From Hysterangium stoloniferum (lineage: Eukaryota > Basidiomycota > Agaricomycetes > Hysterangiales > Hysterangiaceae): 64,000 nt of DNA. The notes under the pieces are model-generated. The model worked only from the letters and a program-made list of their open reading frames with translations. It was not told the DNA's origin and did not search any database. Below, one piece after another: positions 9,704 through 23,100 of the stretch. The position numbers were made by a program, and so were the translations under genes. How positions within the stretch are numbered: the first letter of the stretch is position 1; each line of letters begins with the position of its first letter. The stretch is taken from NCBI GenBank assembly GCA_015178975.1, contig WHVD01000107.1:234974-298973 (forward strand). Direction: 5' to 3'.

Positions 9704-12640
9704 CTACATGATTGGTCTCTATGCTAATATAGTATCCATAAGTGTAATGTAACTATACAGTTACCCTACACTGTGTTCCAGCTTACCAAAGGTAGCTTAC
9801 ATAATGCTAATATTTCAACACTTAGTTGACTAAATTGGAGTGCCTACTGCCACGAAAAAGGGAAAGAAGGCTGATGCAAAAAAAGTGATTGACTAGTGAG
9901 GTGTCACACTTGATGGAGAGGACTTTGAGGACAGGCCATGTATATGTCTACGCCTGTCTTTGAGCTGAACTGACGTGTCAATGCGTGTTTTATGATGTTC
10001 CTGTCTTGTATGTCAGATTTGTTGTTCATTTACTATTACTAGCTGGTTTTTGTTAGTGACGACTAATGAAATTCCTCGCAACATTCGGCTGTTGGAGAAC
10101 GAACCCGGCTTCGCTTCTTTATATATATATATGTTGTTGTTGTTCACAGTGAAACTGCGAACGTCCTCAACGGCTTGCAACACTATCCCGAAATCCCAAT
10201 AAACGATGAGTCAGCGAAAGGAGGGGAGAATCCATATAGTACAACTATCGAGTGTGAATGAAGGTCTATCACTCAGAATTAGCTGGGCTATAAAACTTCT
10301 GTACGTCAATGTCCTAGATGGGAGGAAATAAAACCGAAAAGACACGTGAAGACATTCTGCTTCAATAGACCACGTTGCTCTCAGGTGCCTTGCTATTTGT
10401 GAAGACAAAAGTACCGGTGTACGACATGGTACGACCCGTTCCGACGTTTAGCGCCCAAAGTTTGTTACATACAACGTGCCCTGATCGGAAGTTGAAGGGG
10501 AGCGACCCCTTGCGAAACAAAGCTTTTAAGGAAGTAGTTGTACATATAAAACGGTAAATCCGTGATAATCTTGATTGATTGTAATCGGGCGCCACAAAGT
10601 GAGCGTCTACAACTTCCCGGAAAGGGAGGATCGACCGGAAATTAGTGCTAAGATTCGGTAAATTTCAAGCCACATATCATTAATTCAAAGAGATATAGCT
10701 ATCACAATCTAAAATGTAGCACTCTATACAGAGGGAAGCATAGTATCAATATATTCAACACATGAGAAATATGCATATGGGGTGGGTGCGTAAACACAAC
10801 CGAATGACGAAGTTATAAGAAAAAATCATCGTCTAAATATCGAGAATGTAAATATCGATTATTATAAGCTTAAAGAAATTAAATACCTACCGTCTGTAAC
10901 GACAACTCGCGCACCGTCCTTGTACAGTATTATCAGGCTGGTCATGCCGCCTCTCCATGTTACGTGTGCAACTATGGTGAGAACTACACGCTGGTCCCAT
11001 CTGGCAAGAGCGGCATCCCCGTCTCGCCCCCGCCTGGCAATTGAGAGGATGAGCAGTGCTCCGGACGCACGTACGGCTGTGACACCTCTCCTCTCTCTCA
11101 ATTGTGCCTTCAGAGTGATTGCAGGACAAGTAAAGGACCTGAGAACGAACAGATATAACACACATCTATCGTAAAGTATCAGTATAAAGTGCGTTTCAAA
11201 TGGAGGGCTGCGGCAAACACTCGCCTTTGCTGGTTAATTGCTTGTGTTTCAACGGTGGGGGGGGGTGAGGGAAATAGACACAAGTTGAGAGCTTTATAAA
11301 ACAAAAATTCTGGAACAGAGCCATGGACCGCTGCAAGTTTAACCATGGCCCAGTGGAGACGGTAAGCCAAATGCCGTACCCATGAAATTAGGCATTCTTA
11401 GAAGCCACGGGCGGTAGGGACTATCACAGAAATTGACGTCGTCCAGTGCCAATAATTGGTCCTCTTAGAGGTAAAATGTGATGGCCATGTTGCGCAGTGA
11501 CCTAGTGTAACTTCTACCTGACGACACCGAGCCGGGTAGTGGTGCCAAACGTGACTGCCAGATCTGGGGGAGTTGCCAGAAGGATACCTGGTTGATGAAA
11601 ATTGCTGTGCCAGAATAAAACAACAGTCTATTCCAAGTAATACATTTACAGAGCATGTGAATACGGTTGGCGAGACATACGAAATACACTCACATGGCAC
11701 TTCCTCAGGGTCTCGTCTGGTGGAAAAACGTCGGCACCAACCCAGAAAAATGACTCACTTGTTATCAGCAGTGTATACGACAATGCGTGCCAATTATTAC
11801 ATTTGTTTAAGAAGGCTGTATTAAATGGAAAATCTGCTCTACATAGCGAAAGCGCGAAGCTACCGGGAAAACCATGGTCATAGACATCGGAGAAAACTGG
11901 CAACGGCTCCGACGAGGCGTCTTCTGATAGAATTCACCGCTTGAAATCAGAGTTGGAATAGGATTGCTTACCTAGTCTGACAAGAGCGGTCCAGAAGCAT
12001 TTGAGCAGATGCGGCTAGTCCATGGTGCTAGCAAAGTCCTATCGCCCAATGTAGTCGCAAGCTCCGAATAGCTAGGGTCAGACCTGTGGCGCAGCGTTTG
12101 CAATTGATAGTGAGGAAATCGCAAAATTCTTGTCTGACCCAGGGGTTCAAGCCTCGCCGGCCCCAGAGATTCGGTAGCCTGTATCGTCTGAGCCAAGCGC
12201 GGCAGAGTCACTGATACCCGGCTAGGTCCGATCTCACGTCCTTTTTTGTGTATAACCCATCCTGTTCCATTGCTTTTGCCCCATTTGTGCATCATATATA
12301 TCCTCTTTGGGCCAGCAGAGTGAAGGCGCTATTTTTCATTTTCAACATTATTTAATAATAATAATTTCGCCATCAGTCACATCTGGTCACTATACATTCA
12401 TTCTTTGGGCTTAGTGTTATTTAGACCACTTGGAATAGAAAACAAAGGTGATAAAATAAATGACAATTTATCTCAGAAAATGCAGCCACTGGTTATTTAA
12501 AGTAGGTCGTATTATCGAGGTAACCATTTATGCGCAGATGGAAAATAATAGAGAGCACTAGGAAGATTGAATTTAAAACTTAGTCGCAGTGACCAGTGTA
12601 ACACTTGGTTACTTTTAACCAATGGTATTTCAATTTTTAT
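9704..12640. other. Gene-poor region; no supported gene
   Basis: Frames up to about 107 codons are present on both strands but overlap each other, lack family motifs and do not link through splice sites. The region includes a TA-rich run near 10120 and a G10 run at 11255-11267. Nothing else stands out. Confidence 0.4.
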
Positions 12641-12659
12641 TTCTGCTAAATACGCTATG

Positions 12660-13080
12660 ACCCTTCGTCGAGCTACCGCAAGTTGATTGACAAGTTTTAC
12701 CGCGAAGTGGTGAGTGTGCTCATGTAGCTACGGACCGGGCATGTTCCCCTCCGCAAACACTCTGGAGATTAGGCCAAGCCGACTCACCCACGTGCCCAGC
12801 ATGCATGGAAAGGGATGAAACGGCGGTTCACTTTCTCACCGGATGTCCTGCACACAATGCGCAGGCGCAGCGCACCAGACTCAAAAAAGAAAATCTCTTT
12901 CCACGCAAAATGAATTGCGAAGTTATTATCCGAATTGACTGGACCACTGAACTCACCCGAGATCTAGACTCCATCCCGCGTCCGGCAGTCACCCTTGGCA
13001 CCGGGAAACGCAGCAGTAGGAGGAATTTGATGGCGCCTCATTCTTACATCTTACACACTCAAAGGGATTGCCTTCACTGA
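12660..13080 (+). pseudogene. LINE-type retrotransposon relic, RNase H tail and zinc motif
   Basis: The frame from about 12750 reads GQADSPTCPACMERDETAVH and FLTGCPAH, the C-x2-C...H...C tail of non-LTR retrotransposon polyproteins that follows the RNase H domain. Just upstream the expected LRTGHVPLRKH is in another frame; one base is missing near 12765, and a TAG at about 12727 interrupts the earlier frame. The zinc-motif frame closes at 13078-13080. No RT domain is visible upstream, as is common for 5'-truncated LINE copies. The Tad-like group is likely but not certain. Confidence 0.75.
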
Positions 13081-13728
13081 GACTCGCACGCCAAAAGACC
13101 CGAGATCGGGCAGATGCATAGCCGTACGGATGCACCATTAGCAGCCAGACATGTACTTTACAGTCGACCGTAGGGCGCAGCCCTCACAGACTTTAAAATC
13201 GATTAATAATAAAATATACACGTTCGGTTGTCCTAAAAGAGAATATCATTTTTCGAGCGCCTTTTGCGCTGTTCTTCTGACGCGTAATTTTCTTACAACC
13301 GCAGAGTCTTAACTCTCTTGAAACATGAGACAATCTAGAATAGCTACCATTGAGCATTACCAAAGGAATCCCAGTCCACTTTATGCCTACAGGATGACAA
13401 TTCGAACACACATTATTTTGTAGGCAGTAAACTTGCTATATACCGTAAAAATTCAAGTAATGCATTTTATACCAGTCTTAGACGGTGTGGGTAGGTTTTG
13501 GCAATAATATATTATGTTGTCAGGAAGTTTAGCAGAAAACAAGCATATATCGTGTAATTTCAAAACCGTAGGAGCATCTAGTATGTAGAATTTGGAAGAT
13601 GCAGAATATATAGAACTCTGATCAGCAATATATCTAGGTCTCCTAGAATAGGATACCAAGCTTAAAAAATTAGGATATGACAAGGTTGAACGGTGAACAT
13701 ACTGAAGTGTTCTAAGCTTGGATCGTTG
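13081..13728. other. Intergenic, 3' of the LINE relic
   Basis: The first 120 bases may be the LINE 3' UTR. The rest is AT-rich with no recognisable gene. Confidence 0.4.
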
Positions 13729-13992
13729 TTACGCGCATGAGGGACAGGTTCCAGGGACGGCAACAGGTGTTGTACGAATATCTCTCCTAGTCGCTGAACA
13801 AGAATGATGCATCTGACAGGCTGCATTCTGACAAGCACCACAGTTCGCCTGTTTCCCGCGCTGACACAGGTTCACATGTGATACACTGAGCCTACATGTA
13901 GATTGGTTGCAGTCTTTAGGGGTCTCCTTCTCCCCGTCAATATGTCCACACATTGTATATTTAGCGTGGCCGGTGATATAGGTGAAGCACAT
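13729..13992 (-). CDS. Small cysteine-rich protein, copy A
   Basis: The frame encodes 87 residues with 11 cysteines at 2, 15, 28, 33, 43, 51, 54, 59, 65, 83 and 86. It begins MCFTYITGHAKYTMCGHID and has no signal peptide or membrane segment, so it is probably intracellular. The CGH, C51-x2-C54, HHSC and C83-x2-C86 groupings suggest metal (zinc) binding, which is inference. A splice acceptor (CTCAATAG) directly precedes the ATG, and a GTAGGT donor lies 53 bp upstream (intron 13993-14045), so a 5' UTR intron is likely. All 11 cysteines align without gaps to the gene at 15727-16008. Similar short MC...CGH proteins of unknown function occur in many fungi. Confidence 0.75.
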   Translation of the reverse strand: MCFTYITGHAKYTMCGHIDGEKETPKDCNQSTCRLSVSHVNLCQRGKQANCGACQNAACQMHHSCSATRRDIRTTPVAVPGTCPSCA

Positions 13993-14045
13993 CTATTGAG
14001 GTGTGGGTAAGTAAATTCAATTATGAAGAGCTCATATACACCTAC

Positions 14046-15726
14046 TTCAATGGATGCGAGTGTGTAGGTGAGTGTGAATTATTGCTCAGGCTTGACGAAA
14101 GTGCGAAGCTGAAGGGAATATTGCGACATACAGGATGTGTTTTTAAAGACCTTTGGCACATTGTATTATGATATTGACATAATCAAATAGACAGGTAATA
14201 GCCCTCGATGAAGATATATAGATTGAGCGTCATCAGAACAAGTACAGGATAATAGGAGTCATTTGTATCAAGTATTTGTAGCGCTTGATGTCTATATGAG
14301 GGGTTAATGAGTTCCATTGCCAGCGCCAAGGGGATACCTGCAGGAGTAAATTGAGATATCTCTAGCAGAGATGCACCTACATTTTGCCTACAGAGGTGGG
14401 ACAGAACCCGCATTTCAATCATGTATGTGTATCCTCATAAAGTGCATTATTTTTGAGAATTTTACCACTCCGAGAGAAACTATTCAGAGGAAATACTGTG
14501 GGTTGGAGAAAATCCGGTTACGTCGTCAGTTCTTGGCCCGCTGCATTATCGCCGCTGCAAGACAATAAATGAAGAGAGTTTTGTGGAAGGAACTCTGAAC
14601 TGCTTGATGTAGGTTATTGAGAGTCGCATCCCAAACACATTTGGGGTGAATTTAGTCAGGTTTCAGTAAGCAATGGCTGTGTGCTTGATTGCCATAAACC
14701 TTCGTCTTTTACAAAATTTGATGACGATTATATTAGGAGATATGATACCTCAATAAAGAGAAGGAAGGCTTACAATGCTGTTATTAATATAATAAGTTTG
14801 GCTGAAATTATTCCAAACCAGATTTACATAATATCGTGACATTGGCCCGACCGGACAGGAAAAAGAAGACCTGGAATCGGGAACAGCTTCTAGAGTACCA
14901 GCAGTAGTCAGTTGGTCGACAGATTAATGCCAAACGTGGGATATACAGCATTCCAAGAAGCGAACGTGGTGGCGTTGTGGGTTAGACGCTCGTATAGTTG
15001 ACAACTGATAGCCGACCCCTATATTGGGCTTCAGGGTGATCAGCTTCCAAGTAAGAGCAGATTTTTTTAAGCAGATAAAATAAAATAAAGATAATCAATT
15101 GTTTTCTTTCTCTCTGTGGCGCTGATGCATTGCTAGGTCATATATTGAGTTCTGAGCTCAACAACATGTAGAGTGCCCATGGTAGCGAGTATGGTTGTGG
15201 CTGTGGTGGAAAATTGAATGACTTCTGTGCTATTAAACTAGTATTTAATCACAGTTTAGCCACAGCCTGAGATTCCCTGACTGAAATTGCCTGGTCACAA
15301 ACACTCCGCAGAGGTATGAAATGTAAAGCTTACGAACCCTTCCTGTGTGGGGTGTAATTTGAACCTGCTTGCTTTACAGCAAACAATCCACCTTCAAATA
15401 ATTGACTTTGCGTGTAAATGGTGGCACAACTTATGAAATTTAGTGCATATAATTCATAAATTTGCCATATATATAAATGTGATATTTGTCAATGACAATA
15501 ATATGTATGCTAGTATTGGGACGGGGTTCAACCAGACAAGAGACTGTCTACCCTGAACTACAAAAAGTACGGAACAAGCTGCTGAATAGTGGAGTACAAA
15601 CACTTAAGAGACAAGAGAGACGCCTAGTACGCAACGTTTGTTGATCTGTTGTGTAATGAAATATTAAAATATGAAGGGGTAAAGATACAACGAGCAATTG
15701 ACATATTGTGCTGTGTTTAAACACCA
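14046..15726. other. Intergenic between the two cysteine-rich genes
   Basis: This holds the promoter of copy A and the 3' region of copy B. Frames at 14183-14422 and 14371-14568 have no recognisable domain. No repeat structure was noticed. Confidence 0.4.
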
Positions 15727-16008
15727 TCATCCAAAATTGGCGATGTGGAGGCAGGCATCGCAGTAGCCTGGAACAACAGTCGGAGCTGTAATGATGGTTT
15801 GGTTCTTCGGGGAGCAAGAGTGATGATTCGGACAGGCCTGGTCTCCGCAGTCATCGCACGTCGCACATAAACCGAGGAGACACGGATCATCATGGGAGTT
15901 GCTAAGCGTACATGAAGGGCTGTTGCAATCTTGGGTTTCATCTTTTCCATCGTCAATATGACCACATATACTGTGCTTTTTGGTGCCGATGGTGACGGTG
16001 AAACACAT
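15727..16008 (-). CDS. Small cysteine-rich protein, copy B
   Basis: The frame encodes 93 residues, starting MCFTVTIGTKKHSICGHIDD. It has the same 11 cysteine positions as copy A (13729-13992), plus one extra at 48 that makes a C48-x2-C51-x2-C54 cluster, and a longer tail after C86 (LHIANFG). The shared frame of G8, CGHID (15-19), DC (27-28), SH (38-39), AC (58-59), HHSC (62-65) and VPG (79-81) shows common descent. The ATG again follows an acceptor (TTCAATAG), with a GTAAGT donor 60 bp upstream (intron 16009-16068). The conserved 5' UTR intron supports a tandem duplication of a real gene. Function is unknown; zinc binding is inferred from the Cys/His spacing. Confidence 0.78.
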   Translation of the reverse strand: MCFTVTIGTKKHSICGHIDDGKDETQDCNSPSCTLSNSHDDPCLLGLCATCDDCGDQACPNHHSCSPKNQTIITAPTVVPGYCDACLHIANFG

Positions 16009-16068
16009 CTATTGAAAGGTGAGGGGATGAAGGGGGTGAGGGAGGCACAACGAGTATATACAACTTAC

Positions 16069-19000
16069 GTTACTACGTGTGGGGTCAGTTGATTCGTGTA
16101 AGTTGATTGTTTGGTAGACGGAACTTTTTAGAGAATGAGACGTACTAGGGGCGTTTTAAAGACTCTTTGACAACGGGTATTATGAGTCTGTCATTTCCCC
16201 GATAGACATGCCATAAGTCACAAAGATTCCCAAGAATGATCGAAACCGGGCTATTGGCATAAGCAAAGGTGTAGCAGAGCCGAGAATGTATGTCTGATGT
16301 AGTCTGTTGGAATATCAGTCGAGCATCATAGCGCTTCCATTATGAGATAGATAATAATTGATCTCCACAGCTGCGTACGGTAGCTTGAAATTGCATATAC
16401 ATACCTATTTTCTATCTGAAAATGTTAAAATGACATACGCCAGAACCGCACTTGAGCCGTGTCCTTAGAAACAGATAATATCGGATGACAGATTATCTTG
16501 AGAAGAACCGTGTTAATGGTGAGTCCGTGAGCATTACAACTTGAATGAACAGCCTCGCAACTATTAATTGTAAATCAGTAGGATTACTCTTGGTACTATT
16601 TGGTCGAAAAGTGTAATTGAAGAGGTAGAAATCATATGTGAGAACAGATACTCGTGATCGCCTCCCAAAATGATGTGGCGATCAATTTGATATGAAGTGA
16701 TATTTTGAGATTCTCGAAAACCAGAGATTATTTGTCGTGGCATGTATATAAAAATGTCTGGGATATTAGATGATATCAGCCAAATTATCATCCAAAGGTA
16801 TATTTGGAATTATCAGATAAGGAAGGACAAGAATGAGATCTGGGCTTGATAATCGGTTTTTGAATGTAAACCTTCGTCGAAAGATTCTCATGACTCCTGA
16901 CGGATGACGTCCTCGAATGAATTCGCCATAGCGTCTAACACAAAAATGTTGATATTTATCACATTTTCGGAACGAAAAAGGACAGAGACCTTATGCGTAA
17001 CTATTGGTCAACCGCACAAAGCAAAGGTTGTGTTTAGACGACCATTTTGATAGTTCTTCACTCAGAAGTTAGAACTTGTTTTCCAAGTATATGAAATACA
17101 CAGGGTACTCACCTTATTTCATCCCTAGATAGAATACCTCATGTGATCCCGAACGGGGGTGTTGGCCCTCAGTCTTTAGTATTGTCCAAAGGTTGTAGCC
17201 ATACTACTCAATCAGAAATAATACTTACCCGCTCTGGTACCCCTTCACACGCATCAAATACACTCTGGAAATCTCTTTAGATAGATACGCTATATAATGT
17301 CACAGTGGATAATGTAATATCGGTCTCTCAGCGCGTTAACGAGTGGCGTCCAACTGTGCATATGTGTCCAAGATATCGGTAACATTTCAAGTCCAATACG
17401 GTGCGGTTTAGTTCATTTCCGGTATGATACATTAGACTTTCGTTGAAGCTGTTAGTGCCTCGAATATAGTTGCTATTGTTGAGCAGCGCGATATGACTGT
17501 GTGAGTTCTTCAGGGTCAAACGAACGACCGAAAAAAAGCAGGTTCCGGAATGACGGCAGTCTATGATATCAAGCCTTGCAGACGTGTCTTGAAATGGGCA
17601 TATTACACCCCCCGATTCCCACTTCGGCACGGGAACGTCTCCGCAGATTGATCAAGAGAATTGCAAAAATCTAACGAGATGATTAATAAGCTAGGAAAGT
17701 TTGAAGAGGATAAGGCGCAGTGTTTAATCATGTCTCCTCTCTCTGATTTGAAGCACCGGTGCATCTGTCCCAAATGAGATCCGAACTAAGCAACCGGAAA
17801 CACCGATAAGGCGAGCGTAATGGTAGTGGTAGCGTCGTGCGGACAGCTTCTGATATATTGAAATATGAAGCATGCAGCTTTATCGCAACAAATGACTTCC
17901 CCACTAAACAGCCTTCTGAGTCGACACATCTGTTACGGAATTGGAGCAGTCCCTTTAGGGTGTGAATGATCGCTAATCAGACTGTGCCACAGTCTTCAAG
18001 GAGGTACTGACAATGTACTGGATTTTAACGATGACTGTTAGTTGCTCTAATTTTCCAATCATGGTGGGAGTCCCGGTTTCGGCTTGTTTTATTCCTGTAG
18101 ATGCATATTAGAGGGACATAGAGCACTCGTCCTTCGTGGGAGGAGGTGCATCCATTGCATTAGGCATCGTGAGGCTGTTACGCTGTGCCTCAACGGTTTG
18201 AGCGCCAGGGAGGAATTTCCCGAGCTTCGATTGCATTACAGTGGCTCGTGCAATCAAGTGATTATCTGATGAAGAGTGCCGCTCATATCTAGTTTGGTTT
18301 TATGCCGATTAGAAGCACTCCGTATACCGTTCGAAAACCATTCAGTTATTACAATGTGGTGATGGCCATAATGGCAATTAGCAGAGCATCCGAAGGATCT
18401 AAATGATTTGCATATTTAGCTGTTCCGGGTGAACGAAAAACTAGACCGTCACCACTTCATAATAAATCGATTGTATAGGGAGAACCTCAAAATATATTCG
18501 CCATGTTTTGAAAGTGGATCTGAACTCCGTGAAAGCCTGGAAGTTTCTCTTGTTAAAACATGTGTAACCTTTCCACCTAACTCCAAGAAAACTACAAAGC
18601 ATCAAGAATGTCCACAAGATAATGACGAGCAGTGGATGTTCATTACGAACTTACAGCAGAGTTTCTCACGTGCCTCAACTGCCATCACTTATTTATAGAC
18701 AGCGAATGGATTACTGGCGAGTCCGTAATCTTTGGCCATAAAGGGTCATAAGATTTAAATGAAGTATCAGCACTTTATAAATCACACTTCTGAATCTTAA
18801 TCAGTGCGTTGTCGCATGGACTGCTAGGTGGCTGGATCGCACTGATGGGGCAGGTCTGCATTTCCATTGGTCGTGAATATCACCAAGAGTCTTCCCGGAT
18901 GAAACTTGACGTTGTCATGTGTCGGATTTCAAGCTCCCGGGAAAAAAATGGCAGAGCGTTCCGCAAGGTAGGTAAGAACGTGGTTGCAGACACCTCTGCC

Positions 19001-20180
19001 TTTTAAGGCACTTCACCTTGGAGCAGACTGTAGTCATTTCGCAAATATTTAACCGGTATTTTTCATTATGTTGTGCTGTATTGGGGTGGAGTAGGTATGG
19101 GTGTTGGTGAGAGAGAATCTCCATCTAACCGGTAATTATTACCCGCCAACAAAAGTGCTCGGCGACAACCACCATCTCTGCATGTGATATCGGATACAGA
19201 GTATACTGCCTCGTTCATGTCTTTGTTAACAGTCATTGGGCACGATTTAATTTATATAGGGACGCACTTCAAATTTGGCACTGTTAGATCGGGAATCTGG
19301 GGACGCTGGTATCCCAAGTTCTGAAATTAACGGGAAGTTAATGAACCGTGTGAGAACTAGCAAATACCGCTTTGGAGCGGAGTAACAAGATTGATATTCC
19401 TGTACATAACCATCAGAAATGGGAGTGTCAATATAGTCAACACACTCAGTCGACACAGTTGAGTAAATCGACTGAGATGTAGAACTGGTACGATATATAT
19501 AGATGTAATTTGAAATAATGTGGGCATGACCTGGTATGTGTTATATGTCCTAGTCAATTTTGAATGGTGTCCCTGGTCGCTCATAGGCTTTTGTCTCGCA
19601 AACTACCTCCGCCCTCGGACGTATGAGAGCCTATTTCAACAGGGAGGATGAAGCTGGTCTCAAACAGCGAATCTGGTCTAAATCGCCGATCGCCTTTGTG
19701 AGAATAGGACATCTACTTTGCATACCGGGGAGGCGGGACTTCATGTGCTATTTGGCTGCTTCAAGTACTCACGACTTCCTGGCAATGTCAAATTAAATGT
19801 TAATATATTATGAGATGACAGGTGGCAACCCCGTAGTCATAAACCAGTCCTCTCCCAATTTCGGTTTAGTCAGTGGCCATATCAATTTGGGAAGGTTGTC
19901 AACCAAATATTAGCACGACTGCCAATTTTTATAAGCCTAAAGTTCTGGTTATTATTTTATATTCAAAAATTTGTTAAAAATGAAAGAAAGATGAAAACTA
20001 TACTTACAAATCCTTAGTTAAGGGTGAAGTGGTGAGCCCACACTATAGGTACTCTTAAGTATAGGCCTGCCGTTAGTTTAGTGTGACAAGGCGTGGAAAC
20101 TCCGCTCTGATTACCTAAGTCGATACCAGGAGGCTGCTTTACCACGCTGCTTGTCTTCAGCTACCACGACCCTCATCTCC
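16069..20180. other. 4-kb gene-poor region; no supported gene
   Basis: Many short frames up to about 100 codons occur (for example 17328-17630 minus and 18429-18698 plus). None has a recognisable domain or splice-consistent neighbours. No tandem or long inverted repeat was seen. The last few hundred bases must include the promoter of the BRCT gene. Confidence 0.4.
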
Positions 20181-23100
20181 ATGCCCTTGTTTGATGAGGT
20201 CCGATATTATATATCTGAGTCACTTTGTGAAGATACGCGAACGCAGCTGTCAGTTATTCTCAATCACAACGGCGCGAGAGAGGTCTCGATTGATGGCGCG
20301 ACTCACATTTTAAGCAATACGATCGAAATCGAAGGAGCTAGTGGCGTGCAAGACTGTGCTGTCTATGTAACTGTAAGATGACACACTCACTGTATGTAAG
20401 ATGGCTGAATAGCAATCAGCCGTACTGGGTGGAACGCTCTATGGAGCTAGGGGCATTACAAGAGTATGTTCGCGTTGATGTTGGTTGATCTAACTATTCT
20501 GACAATCCACAAAGTCCCAAATTCTATTCCGCCGATAGGGATATGTTTTTTTCTGGTGTCGTCGCGACATCGGCCGACGTATGTTTTCTTTTCATAATCG
20601 ATTTCGCTGTTCTAAAACCGGCCATCAGCTTCCAATAGGAGACAAGGAGATGATTGCTGGGGGTCTTGTTGAACGAGGAGGAGCCTGGCGCCAAGGTTTA
20701 ACCCGCGATGTCACACATCTCTTTGTTACAAACACGAATTCAGACAAATACAAGGCTGCGTATCGCTTCCAAGAAAAAACAAGGGTCAAGATCGTGCTTC
20801 CACATTGGTTCGACCAGTGCTTCTCTATGCAGATGCTTCTGCCCACAGATATTTTCGAATTTCCGGAGCCGCTGTATATGCAAAAGGACTACGACCCAGC
20901 CGCGTACAAGACTCAACTGCCCTTTAAAGTTAATAAAGGAACAACCGGTGATTATTTGGAAGATGGTTTTAACAAATCCGTCATGTTGAAAACACTCAAT
21001 ACGACAAGTAACGCCCCACACAACGCTCGTGACATTTGGAAGGGTCGTCGGATCTTACTCTCACAATCACTTGAATTGGATCCCAATCGCCCAAGTGCTC
21101 TGGAAGAACATATTAAGAGGACAGGTGGCATCCTTCTCAAACTTACTGTTGATAAACATGAGGCTGAAGTTGTAGAAATGGCCGATGTACTTATCACGCG
21201 TTATCGGGAAGGGCCGGCTTATAACAAGGCAATGATCAAAGGCATCACGATTGGTACTTTGGCATGGTTCTTTTATGTCGTAAAGACTGGCATCATAAGC
21301 CGTCCGAGAGATCAATTGTTGCATTATCCTGTACGGTCAAAGCCTATCCCCGAATTCGCCGGTCACGTATGTTCTACAACATTGCAGTTTGACTTTCTCT
21401 GAATTCTGTGTAGGTCATAACCGTTACCAATTACCAAGGCGAAGAGCGTGATTATCTCAAGAAACTAATCGAGGTCATGGGTGCGACGTTTACGCCTAGT
21501 ATGTCTGGCCAGAATACCGTTGTCGTCGCGGCCTAGTATGTATTATGTACTTATCATGAATAATTTTCTCTGACGGACTCTTTCAAACTAGCAAAAAGGG
21601 GCACAAGACGACCAAGGCCGAAGAGTGGTCGCTCCCAGTGGTTAATCACAAATGGCTCGAAGATTGCTTCATTGAATGGCGCAATCTCACCCCCGCTCAG
21701 AAGAAATACCTTGACTACTCCGCTAACATGGATTATGGTACTATAGTGGGCGAGCGAGGTGTCGGTCACGTGGGCTTGGACGATGATCCAGACTTTTTGC
21801 TGGAGCCAAAGAAAGCTCCAGCGACGAATGCCGAATCTGATAAACGGGAAGCCAAGGAAGTAGGAGCGAAAGAAGGACCCTCTCAGGGAGTACCTGCAAC
21901 TTCCAACACTGTCCGAGAAGCACTTGAGGTGGAGGAAGTAGAAGAGGCCTTGGAAGAAGACAGGGGCGATGGCCGGTTAAAAGCCAATGGATTTGATACA
22001 TCAATTTCTCCCGCGAAGGTTGGTCCGCCACGAGGACTGAAAAAGTCATCGGCGGAGAAGGGCACTGCGGTTGAAGCGACTTCTTCGAAACCGGCTTCGA
22101 AACCCAAGTCAAAGTCCACGATTGAAACTACCCCGAAGCGCAAGTTGAAAACGCAACCCATACCTACGACATTGCCCCTTAACGCCGAGGTGTCTCCTTT
22201 AGCGAGTCCATCGAAGAACAATGCTCCGATGGCACCGAAGCCGAAGGGTTCGTCTATGCGCCGTCCACAAGCATCGGAGGATGATGAGCCTACGCATGGC
22301 GGCTTGCCAATGAAATTCGGCCCACCAGTGAAAACCAAGTCACCGGCAAAAGTGCGAAAAGCCGTCACCAACGACAGTTCGATCGAAGAGATTCCGCCAC
22401 TGCCTCTGCAAGCTAGAGCAAAACCAGTGTCAACCTTAAAGAAGGTGCCTGTGAAGGAGGCCACGTCCACTGCTGTAGTGAAGGCTGTGAAGCCTCCGGT
22501 GGAGTCTAGCGATAGTAGTGATCGCGATTCAGAAGCTGTGTCGAAAACTATCCTTATTAAAACTGGGAAGGCTAAGTCAAAGGCCATCGAGAGTGGTGCA
22601 GAGGAAGAAGAAGAAGAGGCGGAGGAGGCGCTTAAAGCGCAACCCAAGTTACGAACGTTTGTATCACGAGGCAGAGTTGGTCCATCTGCGCCATTCAGTC
22701 TTTGCAGCGATGAAGAAAACGTGATCAAAGAACCGTCACTAAAAGGCGTTACGAAGCTTAGTCCCAAAAGATATAAGGCGAAGTCATCCACCAAAGCCAA
22801 AGCTAGGCCTCCGACACCAACATCAGATTCGGACAGTGACGACCTTGAGCTGTTTCCTAAAGCGAAAAAGGCCAAGGTCCCCGAGGCTGCGAAAGTTCCT
22901 CAGCAGCCATCTCCCAATCGGATAGTCTCTGTCGATCTACCTGACCCCCGGTCCCTTCTTGCGGGTCTCCCATCACAGATCACAGCAGTTCCAGTCTCTT
23001 CTGCTAAGGCAAAGTCGGGATTAGCCCGAACTATGTCGTTGCGAGTGGCGGCCCAAGAAGCACCACTCTCGTCCCCGAAACGTGCACCTCCGCCTAAGAG

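Noticed and set aside
17328-17630. 100-codon minus frame with paired cysteines
   Set aside because: I could not match it to any family and no splice-linked neighbours were found; composition alone is not enough.
21883-22875. 330-codon minus-strand frame opposite the BRCT gene
   Set aside because: It mirrors the low-complexity Ser/Lys-rich exon; the plus frame joins to conserved BRCT exons on both sides.
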